Source of the DNA: Proteus vulgaris
Lineage (GTDB): Bacteria > Pseudomonadota > Gammaproteobacteria > Enterobacterales > Enterobacteriaceae
Assembly: GCA_901472505.1 (NCBI GenBank)
Contig: LR590468.1
Location: forward strand, 3,261,501 to 3,325,500
DNA: 64,000 nucleotides
Direction: 5' to 3'
Shown: positions 31,258 to 39,594 of the stretch, one piece after another
How the letters are laid out: each line of letters starts with the position of its first letter
Numbering within the stretch: position 1 is the stretch's first letter
Program-made: the position numbers and the translations under genes
The notes under the pieces: generated by a model
What the model was told of the DNA's origin: nothing
Seen by the model: the letters and a program-made list of their open reading frames with translations, nothing else
The model's database searches: none

Positions 31258-31818
31258 ATGAAAAGTATTTCACTGAGTCTTATATTACTTTTACTTTCTT
31301 CTTTTAGCTGGGCAGATGAAGAAAATGACAGTCAAAAAGTTGATGAGTATAAAATAGCCTTAGAGGCTTTTTTTAACAGTGATTATTTATTGTGTTTGGG
31401 CGAAGGGAAATGGCCTGTGTATAGCAATGAAGATGATGCACCTTGGGTGCTAGAAAGAATGCATGCATTAGTTGAAGCTGGATTGATTGAACAAACAGCA
31501 AATGGAGATGAATGGGTGTTCAATCTAAGCGAAAAAGGGCGCAGAGCGTGGCAACCTTATCAAGATTTCTGTTATGGTCATCTGTTTATTAGTCAAATAA
31601 AAGAGATCCAGCCGATAGGATCAGGAAAAAGTAAAATTTATTTCTATTATGGTGTAAAAGGCATTCCTTCATGGGCAACAAATGAAGAAATACAAGCCGC
31701 TTTTAGCGAACTTGATATTGTCATTAACGGAATTAATAGAGAGCTTTATCAGTTAAATATTGAAAAACTGCCAGATAACCACTTTAAGGTATTAAGTTAT
31801 CCAGTACCTATTGAATAG
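31258..31818 (+). CDS. Uncharacterised exported protein
   Basis: I do not recognise this 186-aa protein. Residues 1-19 look like a signal peptide (MKSISLSLILLLLSSFSWA), so it is probably periplasmic. The mature part is acidic and mixed alpha/beta, with YLLCLGEGKWPVY near the start, a winged-helix-like LVEAGLIEQTANGDEWVFNL segment, and two cysteines (in YLLCLG and FCYG) that could form a disulfide. The ATG at 31258 has AAAAGAGA upstream. It lies alone between divergent yffB and convergent narP-like genes. Confidence 0.7.
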   Translation: MKSISLSLILLLLSSFSWADEENDSQKVDEYKIALEAFFNSDYLLCLGEGKWPVYSNEDDAPWVLERMHALVEAGLIEQTANGDEWVFNLSEKGRRAWQPYQDFCYGHLFISQIKEIQPIGSGKSKIYFYYGVKGIPSWATNEEIQAAFSELDIVINGINRELYQLNIEKLPDNHFKVLSYPVPIE

Positions 31819-31865
31819 TGAATGACCTGATACAGAATTAAGCAAATATTCAATAATAATTCTGC

Positions 31866-31890
31866 TTACCCCGACCTAGTGTCGGGGTAA
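31866..31890. terminator. Hairpin between convergent genes
   Basis: TTACCCCGAC (31866-31875) pairs perfectly with GTCGGGGTAA (31881-31890). It lies between the exported-protein gene and the end of the response regulator. T tracts are weak, so termination is likely but not certain. Confidence 0.6.
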
Positions 31891-31895
31891 AACGT

Positions 31896-32519
31896 TTAGT
31901 ACTGGTGCTTAATAAGAATAAGACTTGCTGCTAAACGGGAAGTGACTTGCAACTTCTTCAAAATATTACGAATGTGAACTTTTACCGTTTCTTCAGAGAT
32001 AAATAAGTTTTCAGCAATTTGCTTATTTTTCATGCCAATTGACACTTCGTGAAGGACGTCAAGTTCTCTTTTAGTCAGTGCTGAAAGTGGATCAGAATAG
32101 TTTTGTCTAAGTTGGATATATTGCCAAACTCGTTCGCTATAAACAGGATGCCCGACTGCTGCTTTACGCAAGCTAAGTAAAAGCATATCTAACTCACATT
32201 CTTTTAAAAGATAACCGTTTGCGCCTGCATCCAACGCAGCATAAACATCATTACGTGAATCAGAAACGGATAAAACGAGAACGTAAGATGTTAAACCCGA
32301 ACGACGAAGTGTCCGAATAATATCAATACCTGAACGCCCTTGCAGATTTAAATCCATCATAATTAAATCTGGATTTAATTGTTTTGCAGCGGTTACAGCC
32401 TCTTGAGCATTGCCACTTTCGCTTACTACGACAAAATCCTTGTCTTTTTCTAACAATAGCCGTAATCCATATCTCATGATAGGGTGATCATCCACTATCA
32501 TAATTGAGTAGCTAGGCAT
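31896..32519 (-). CDS. narP: NarL/FixJ-family response regulator, NarP-like
   Basis: A 207-aa two-component regulator. The receiver domain has the acidic pair in MIVDDHPIM, the phospho-acceptor Asp56 in MMDLNLQG, and the lysine in GYLLKECE. The C-terminal LuxR-type HTH reads LTKRELDVLHEVSIGMKNKQIAENLFISEETVKVHIRNILKKL. Overall it resembles NarP, the nitrate/nitrite-response regulator. The start at 32519 follows GGAGAGGGG; the open frame upstream is AT-rich and not family-like. No sensor kinase is adjacent, so the partner (NarQ-type) must be elsewhere. Confidence 0.85.
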   Translation of the reverse strand: MPSYSIMIVDDHPIMRYGLRLLLEKDKDFVVVSESGNAQEAVTAAKQLNPDLIMMDLNLQGRSGIDIIRTLRRSGLTSYVLVLSVSDSRNDVYAALDAGANGYLLKECELDMLLLSLRKAAVGHPVYSERVWQYIQLRQNYSDPLSALTKRELDVLHEVSIGMKNKQIAENLFISEETVKVHIRNILKKLQVTSRLAASLILIKHQY

Positions 32520-33072
32520 AACCCCTCTCCCTAAAAAAAAATAATAATGTGCGTAATCTTTCCAAAAGTAGAAAATAAAAAAGTAAATTCCAAATGAGGA
32601 ATAAAAATTAGAATCAGACATCTTATTAAAACAATAAGAAAATAAAATTGACGGTTGGCAATATTACACCAATTATTGTTACGGGTAAAAAAGAAAATAA
32701 CCAAAACGACTAACAAAAAATCTCATTCTATAAAATCATTATAGTTACAACGAGTTGTACGGAAATGAATCTATTTTAAAATAATAAACAAGCGAAAATA
32801 GTTATTGTTTTTTTAACAATATAAAAAATTAATTATTTTAAATGTTAATTTAATATCTGGTAAATAATAAACAAATATTGTCTTTTTTCTGTTCGAGTTT
32901 ATTGCAGAGAGGAAATTAAAGAGGATGAATAATATACCTATAATTAGGTATTAGGGGTTTATAATAAATCTCGTTTACTAAATTGAAAAAAGTGTCGGAG
33001 CCGTCATGATTTAACGCGCCATTACCATTATACTAACGAAGCCCTTACCCTATTGATACAAAGGATATGAAG
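32520..33072. other. Divergent intergenic region narP-like/maeB, no gene seen
   Basis: About 550 bases, extremely AT-rich, separating the divergent narP-like and maeB starts. It should contain both promoters. No open frame with a credible start was found. Confidence 0.5.
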
Positions 33073-35356
33073 ATGGAAGACAAATTAAAACAAAGCGCTC
33101 TAGATTTTCATGAATTTCCCGTACCAGGTAAAATCACGGTTACTCCCACAAAACCGTTAATTACTCAACGCGATCTGGCATTAGCTTATTCACCAGGTGT
33201 CGCCGTTCCTTGTTTAGAAATTGCGGCCGATCCTCTTGCTGCTTATCGCTATACCGCTAAGGGTAACCTTGTTGGGGGTCATTTCAAATGGTACAGCAGT
33301 GCTTGGGCTTGGAAATATCGGAGCCTTAGCGGGTAAGCCGGTAATGGAAGGTAAAGGTGTTTTGTTTAAGAAGTTTTCTGGTGTTGATGTTTTTGACATT
33401 GAAGTTAATGAAACGGATCCTGATAAACTTGTTGATATTATTGCGTCATTAGAGCCAACATTTGGTGGTATTAACCTTGAAGATATTAAAGCGCCAGAGT
33501 GTTTCTATATTGAGCAAAAATTGCGCGAGAGAATGAATATCCCTGTTTTCCATGATGACCAACATGGCACAGCAATTATTTCGACCGCGGCTATTCTCAA
33601 TGGTTTACGCATTATTCGAAAAGATATTAGCAAAGTAAAATTAGTGGTATCAGGGGCAGGTGCGGCTTCTATCGCTTGTATGAATTTATTGGTGGCTTTA
33701 GGGCTAACACGCGAAAATATTACTGTATGTGACTCCAAAGGTGTTATCTATCGAGGTCGTGAAGCCAATATGGCGGAAACCAAAGCGGCTTATGCAATTG
33801 AAGATAACGGTACTCGTACATTAGATGATGTGATTAATAACGCTGATATTTTCTTAGGTTGTTCAGGGCCAGGTGTATTAACGCAAGAAATGGTTAAAAA
33901 GATGGCGCGCGATCCACTTATTCTTGCGCTTGCAAACCCAGAGCCTGAAATTTTACCTCCCTTAGCGAAGGCTGCACGTTCTGATGCGATTATCTGCACA
34001 GGACGTTCTGACTACCCAAATCAGGTTAATAACGTATTGTGTTTTCCTTTCATTTTCCGTGGCGCATTAGATGTCGGTGCAACCACAATTAATGAAGAGA
34101 TGAAACTTGCCTGTGTACATGCTATCGCAGAGCTTGCACTCGCAGAACAAAACGAAGAAGTTGCTTCAGCGTATGGTGATCAAGAGCTCTCTTTTGGCCC
34201 TGAATACATTATACCAAAACCATTCGATCCTCGATTGATCGTAAAAATTGCACCCGCTGTGGCAAAAGCCGCCATGGATTCAGGCGTAGCAAAACGTCCA
34301 ATTGAAGACTTTTCTGCTTATATAGAGCACCTTAATGAGTTCGTTTACAAAACTAACTTATTTATGAAACCTATTTTCTCTCAAGCGAAAAAAGAGAAAA
34401 AACGTATTGTATTAGCGGAAGGTGAAGAAAACCGTGTACTACATGCAACCCAAGAGTTAGTCACGCTAGGATTAGCCACACCTATCTTAATTGGTCGTCC
34501 TAGTGTTATTGAAATGCGTATTCAAAAATTAGGATTACATATTCAAGCGGGTAAAGACTTTGAAGTGGTAAATAATGAGAACGATCCTCGTTTCAAAGAG
34601 TACTGGCAAGAATATCACCAAATTATGAAACGTCGTGGTGTATCACAAGAGCAAGCTCGTCGTGCAATGATAGGTAATCCAACACTAATTGGTGCCATTA
34701 TGGTACGTAGAGGTGAAGCAGATGGCCTGATTTGCGGTACGGTTGGAAGCTATGCGGAACATTTTGAAGTTTATAAAAATGTGTTTGGTTTACGTGAAGG
34801 AATGGAAACAGCAGGGGCTATGAATGCACTGTTATTGCCAAGTGGTAATACTTTTATTACAGATACTTACGTTAATGAAGATCCAACCGCAGAACAACTC
34901 GCTGATATTACATTGATGGCAGCCGACACTATTCGTCGCTTTGGCATTGAACCCAAAGCAGCTCTAGTTTCTCGTTCAAGCTTTGGTTCATTTGATAGTC
35001 CATCATCAATCAAACTCAGAAAAGCGTTAGAAATTATCAAACAACGCGCACCTGAATTAGAAATTGATGGTGAAATGCATGCGGATGCGGCATTAGTTGA
35101 GTCTATTCGTCGTGATGTTATGCCAGATAGCCCATTAAAAGGATCAGCAAATTTACTTATTATGCCAACGATGGAAGCTGCGCGTATTAGTTATAACTTA
35201 TTACGTGTAACGAGTTCTGATGGTGTGACGGTAGGGCCTGTATTAATGGGGGTTGCTAAACCTGCTCATATCTTGACGCCAATTGCATCAGTACGCCGTA
35301 TTGTGAATATGGTGGCATTAGCGGTTGTTGAAGCTCAAACTCAATCTCAAAATTAA
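33073..35356 (+). CDS. maeB: NADP-dependent malic enzyme MaeB, one frameshift
   Basis: Oxidatively decarboxylates malate to pyruvate with NADP. Frame-corrected length is about 760 aa. Order of domains: malic enzyme N-terminal (residues about 15-160; [14 protein letters not shown]), NAD(P)-binding ([20 protein letters not shown]) and a C-terminal phosphotransacetylase-like domain ([34 protein letters not shown]) that is regulatory in E. coli. The frame breaks at the G run 33274-33278: one G too many. The ATG at 33073 is better spaced from AAGGAT than the one at 33067. A terminator follows. Confidence 0.94.
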
Positions 35357-35384
35357 TCGTTATTAATTAAATGATTACATGCGT

Positions 35385-35410
35385 AAGGCGCCTTTTTTAG
35401 GCGCTTTTTT
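35385..35410 (+). terminator. Terminator after maeB
   Basis: GCGCC (35388-35392) pairs with GGCGC (35400-35404), extended by A-T pairs, and a T run follows. It separates maeB from the iron-regulated cluster. Confidence 0.75.
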
Positions 35411-35459
35411 ATGCTTTAAAAAGATTCAAACCGCACTAAATGCAAATTAATATAAGAAT

Positions 35460-35478
35460 GATATTGATAATTGTTATC
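35460..35478. promoter_or_regulatory. Fur box upstream of chaN
   Basis: GATATTGATAATTGTTATC matches the 19-base Fur consensus GATAATGATAATCATTATC at 16 positions. It lies 52 bases before the chaN start, where a promoter would be. This points to iron repression of the downstream ChaN-TonB cluster. Confidence 0.8.
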
Positions 35479-35529
35479 AATAATATTAACCTATTCGTCT
35501 AATCAAAATAAGTACATATAACTAATAGG

Positions 35530-36404
35530 ATGAGTATGTTTTTTTCAATATCAAAAAGGATCTTGCTACTAGTCTCCTTATTAAGCCTTTCAGCATGCCA
35601 TTCGTTAGAAAAACAACCTCTCTCAACCGTAGACTTAGCAATTATTCAGTCGGCAAACATCATTGATACTCAGACTGGACAATCTATCACGGCAGATACA
35701 CTGTTAACACGATTAGCAAGCCAACCACGTGTAATTATTGGTGAAAAACATGACAATGTTTTTCATCATGATATTGAATATTGGTTAATGACAGAACTGC
35801 CTAAAAAGCGCCCTCAAGGTGCCGTTTTATTAGAGATGCTCACGCCAAGCCAACAATCATTAGTTGATAACACAAAAAAACGTTACACAGGATCTGAATA
35901 TCTACGAGATGAGCGATTAATGGGGGCATTACAATGGAATTCAGGTTGGCCTTGGAAATGGTATGGCAATATTGTTAAAGCAGGGTTAAGCGCTGATTAT
36001 CCTTTATTAGCTGCTAACATTGATCGCAGTGAAATATCTAGTGCGTATAAAAATCCTCCTATTATTGATGGTGTGCATTCTACTGATACATCCGTTCGCC
36101 AACTTATTCAAAAAACAATCGAGCTTTCTCATGGTGGCGAGCTTGATAAAATACAAGCAGAAAAAATGACTGTTATCCAGCAATTGCGTGATCGTGCAAT
36201 GGCTAAAAGTTTATTAGATGCCCCGACGCCTGCACTTTTAATTGCGGGATCTTTTCATGCTACAAAAGTAATGGGCGTACCTTTACATGTTGCTGATTTA
36301 GCACCGAATGAAACGTAACAGTCGTGATTATGACGGAAGAGGGAAGTGATGTTACTTCAGTTCATGCCGATTATCTTTGGATAACACCTGTCGCATTACC
36401 TTAA
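35530..36404 (+). CDS. chaN: ChaN-family haem/iron-associated lipoprotein, C-terminal frameshift
   Basis: Lipoprotein of the ChaN (haem-binding uptake, Tiki-related) family. The signal ends in the lipobox LSAC (cysteine 23). The conserved GEKHDNVFHHDIEYWLM segment and LLEMLTPSQQ follow, then NIDRSE and the C-terminal IAGSFHATKVMGVPLHV. A stop appears at 36318, but the next frame continues with an expected family tail (VVIMTEEGSDVTSVHADYLW...) to a stop at 36404. One G missing near 36315 explains the break. Family members bind haem and work with TonB-dependent receptors; the Fur box in front and tonB behind fit that role. Confidence 0.85.
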
Positions 36405-36422
36405 TTTATTGATAACACAAAT

Positions 36423-37232
36423 ATGCTTATTTCTTCTTGTATGGATCAAATGCCAAAATTTCAGCTTTGTAGTTCTAAAGCCTTAATTTTGGCTATCGGT
36501 GTGCATGCTGTTTTTGTTATGGCTTATTTTTATTTCATTAAAGAGAATACGGTATTTATACAAGAGCCAGAATTAGCTGTAATGATGAGCTTAAGTGAAA
36601 ATGTACAAGCACTAAGTGATGAAAAACAGGTTGTAGGAATCGATCAACAACTGGCGGTAGCGAGTCAAAAAAAGGTAGAGCAAGATATTGCTGAAAAACA
36701 GCCTGATCTGATTGTGAATGAAAATGCAGATATCTTGCTAGAAAAACCTAAGAAAAGGGTCAATGTAGAGCAAACCGCTAAGGTGGCACCGATTACATCC
36801 CCTGCAAAACCAGCGCCCACAATTAGTGAAAATGTGTCTAGTCAATCAGCACCTTCAAGTAGCCGCTCTGCTGCAAAACAGCAATCTAATGATGTTAGTG
36901 CAAATTATGACAGCGATTCAGATAGCTCAGAGAGCGCGTTAGCATTATGGCAAGCTAAAACAAAAGGGCACCTTAATCGCTATAAAGCCTACCCTGAAGA
37001 GGCAAAAAGCAAAGGTAGAACGGGTATTTCTAAAGTGCGCTTTTTTGTTGATGAACAAGGTTATGTCATATCGAGTGAGTTAATTCTCAGTAGTGGTGTG
37101 CGTTCTTTAGATAGAGAAGCACAAAGAGTACTCAAACGCGCAGAACCCTTACCTATACCGCCGATAGAGTTATTGTCGAAAGGTAAAATAATGGTTGAAA
37201 TGCCAATTGAGTTTTCTACACTAACGTTCTAA
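36423..37232 (+). CDS. TonB-family energy transducer
   Basis: A 269-aa TonB-type protein. One N-terminal transmembrane anchor (ALILAIGVHAVFVMAYFYFI, about residues 20-39) is followed by a long periplasmic linker with Lys/Pro/Glu- and Ser-rich sequence, then the TonB C-terminal domain: AYPEEAKSKGRTGISKVRFF, ELILSSGVRSLDREAQRVL, PLPIPPIELLSKGKIMVEMP. It carries proton-motive energy to outer-membrane receptors. The linker lacks the dense Pro-Lys/Pro-Glu repeats of the main enteric TonB, so it is probably a dedicated system-specific paralogue. Start could also be the ATG at 36444; neither has a strong ribosome-binding site. Confidence 0.85.
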   Translation: MLISSCMDQMPKFQLCSSKALILAIGVHAVFVMAYFYFIKENTVFIQEPELAVMMSLSENVQALSDEKQVVGIDQQLAVASQKKVEQDIAEKQPDLIVNENADILLEKPKKRVNVEQTAKVAPITSPAKPAPTISENVSSQSAPSSSRSAAKQQSNDVSANYDSDSDSSESALALWQAKTKGHLNRYKAYPEEAKSKGRTGISKVRFFVDEQGYVISSELILSSGVRSLDREAQRVLKRAEPLPIPPIELLSKGKIMVEMPIEFSTLTF

Positions 37233-37259
37233 CGACAGGTTAAAAGGAAATAAAACGTT

Positions 37260-39428
37260 ATGTTAATCGCAACAAAAAAACGGATGACGTTGAAATTAAC
37301 GAGTGCGATTATGGCATTGTTAATTTCAGCAACACCTGCATTGGCTCAAAATCAGAAGGACTCCCTAGTGATGCCACCAAAAGCGAATAAAGTACCTCAT
37401 GTGATGACAGATCATGGAGATACACGTACCGATAATTATTATTGGCTACGAGATGATTCACGCAAAGATCCTAAAGTGCTTGATTATCTGAATGCTGAAA
37501 ATGCTTATACCGAATCAGTGATGAAAGAAGGTAAAGCTCTTGAAGAAACACTCTTCAATGAGATGGTTAGCCGTATGGCTCAAAACGATGAGTCAGTGCC
37601 TTATATTTATAATGGCTATACTTATCGTACAATTTATCAAGAAGGTAAAGATTTCCCTATTTATCAGCGTAAACCAGTGAATAGTGAAGGTGAATGGGAA
37701 GTTCTTGTTGATGGAAACGAACGTGCCAAAGGGCATGAGTTCTATCAATTAGGTGATTTGACCATTAGCCCAGATAACAAACGCATTGCCATTGCAGAAG
37801 ATAAAGAAGGGCGCAGAAACTACAATGTTGCCTATAAAGATTTATCGGATAACACATGGGAAGAGAATGTGTTAACCAATATTTCAGCAAACTTAGTATG
37901 GGCAAATGATAGTAAAACACTCTTTTATGTGGATAAAGATCCGCAAACGCTACTACCTTATCAAATCTATCGCCATCAATATGGCACTGATCGTAAGCAA
38001 GATGTCAAAATCTTCGAAGAAAATGACGATCGCTTTTATACCTGGATGGGTAAAAGTAAATCTGAAGACTATATTTTGGTCTCTATTGAAAGTTCAACCA
38101 CCTCAGAATCTCGTTTAATTGACGCTAATGCACCAGAAAAACCCATGGTTATCTTTTCTGCACGTCAAGAAGGACGTGAATATGATATCGATCATTTTAA
38201 TGGCGAGTTCTATATTCGTTCGAATCATGAAAGTGAATTATTTGGTCTTTATAAAACGGCCTCAATTGATAAGCCTTGGGAAACCGTCATTGCACCACAA
38301 AAAGAGGTTGATTTAGAAGGTTTTGATCTCTTTAATCGCTGGTTGGTTGTGGAAGAAAGAAAACAAGGTTTAGTGTCATTGCGTCAAATTGATTGGAAAA
38401 CAGGTCAATCAACCAATGTCACGTTTGACGATCCTGTTTATATGGCATGGTTAGGATTTAATCCTCAAGCAGATAGTGAAGAGCTTCGTTTTGGTTATAC
38501 GTCCATGACAACGCCTTCTTCAACTTACCAATGGAATATGCAAACGCATCAAAAGCAATTGCTTAAACAGCAAGAAGTAAAAGGTTTTGAACGTGATTTA
38601 TATGAAAGTGAACGTATCTGGGTAAAAGCACAAGACGGTGTTGAAGTTCCAGTGTCATTGGTTTATCGCAAAGACTTATTTAAGAAAGGTGAAAATCCTA
38701 TCTTAATTTATGGTTATGGCTCTTATGGGAGTAGCATTGATCCTTCATTTAGCTCACCTCGCTTAAGTTTATTAGACAGAGGGTTTGTCTATGCACTTGT
38801 GCATGTGCGTGGAGGCGGGGAATTAGGTAAGCGTTGGTATAACCAAGGAAAAATGGAACATAAAGTTAATACTTTTACAGACTTTATTGATGCCACTAAA
38901 TATCTAATTGCCGAAGGTTATGGAGCACCTAAACACGTTTATGCCATGGGAGGGAGCGCGGGTGGATTATTGATGGGCGCCGTTGTGAATATGGCACCTG
39001 AGTTATACCGTGGTGTGGTATCTCAAGTTCCATTTGTTGATGTTTTGACAACCATGCTCGATGCTTCAATTCCGTTAACAACAGGGGAATATGAAGAATG
39101 GGGAAATCCTGCGGATAAAGACGTTTATTTCCGCCTAAAATCATATAGTCCATACGACAATATCGTTGCTAAAGCTTATCCTCATTTACTCGTCACAACA
39201 GGATTACATGATTCACAAGTGCAATATTGGGAGCCTGCAAAATGGGTTGCTAAATTACGTGAATTAAAAACAGATAATAACCTACTATTACTTGATACTA
39301 ATATGAGTGCAGGGCATGGTGGTAAATCAGGACGTTTTAATCGCTTACGCGATACTGCAAAAGAATATGCCTTTATTCTGATGTTAGAACAACCTGAAGT
39401 CTATTTTAAAGCTCAAAATATAAAATAG
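37260..39428 (+). CDS. ptrB: Oligopeptidase B with signal peptide (S9A family)
   Basis: Serine peptidase cleaving short peptides after basic residues. At 722 aa it aligns with E. coli PtrB (686 aa) but is extended by 34 residues at the N-terminus; those read as a signal peptide (basic start, LTSAIMALLISATPALA, cleavage about residue 29). The beta-propeller domain spans roughly residues 100-430. The catalytic triad is Ser566 (GGSAGG), Asp651 (GLHDSQVQ) and His686 (SAGHGG), each displaced by 34 from E. coli. E. coli PtrB lacks this signal, so periplasmic location is a real difference. It lies 27 bases after tonB in the iron-type cluster. Confidence 0.92.
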   Translation: MLIATKKRMTLKLTSAIMALLISATPALAQNQKDSLVMPPKANKVPHVMTDHGDTRTDNYYWLRDDSRKDPKVLDYLNAENAYTESVMKEGKALEETLFNEMVSRMAQNDESVPYIYNGYTYRTIYQEGKDFPIYQRKPVNSEGEWEVLVDGNERAKGHEFYQLGDLTISPDNKRIAIAEDKEGRRNYNVAYKDLSDNTWEENVLTNISANLVWANDSKTLFYVDKDPQTLLPYQIYRHQYGTDRKQDVKIFEENDDRFYTWMGKSKSEDYILVSIESSTTSESRLIDANAPEKPMVIFSARQEGREYDIDHFNGEFYIRSNHESELFGLYKTASIDKPWETVIAPQKEVDLEGFDLFNRWLVVEERKQGLVSLRQIDWKTGQSTNVTFDDPVYMAWLGFNPQADSEELRFGYTSMTTPSSTYQWNMQTHQKQLLKQQEVKGFERDLYESERIWVKAQDGVEVPVSLVYRKDLFKKGENPILIYGYGSYGSSIDPSFSSPRLSLLDRGFVYALVHVRGGGELGKRWYNQGKMEHKVNTFTDFIDATKYLIAEGYGAPKHVYAMGGSAGGLLMGAVVNMAPELYRGVVSQVPFVDVLTTMLDASIPLTTGEYEEWGNPADKDVYFRLKSYSPYDNIVAKAYPHLLVTTGLHDSQVQYWEPAKWVAKLRELKTDNNLLLLDTNMSAGHGGKSGRFNRLRDTAKEYAFILMLEQPEVYFKAQNIK

Positions 39429-39466
39429 AATAAATTGTAATAATAAATAAGTTTAATAAAATTAGC

Positions 39467-39489
39467 CTGTCTCTCTTTAAGAGAGACAG
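39467..39489. terminator. Hairpin between ptrB and the TonB-dependent receptor
   Basis: Two 11-base arms (CTGTCTCTCTT and AAGAGAGACAG) separated by one base form a strong hairpin. The following tract is only moderately T-rich. It could attenuate transcription from ptrB into the receptor gene, or process the transcript. Confidence 0.55.
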
Positions 39490-39594
39490 CGCTATTATTT
39501 AAAACGAATATAACAATAATAATATTTTCTAGTTTAATTATTTTATATAAAGCAGCGTGAGCCTATTTAAATAAAAATAAAGAATAGGTTTATT

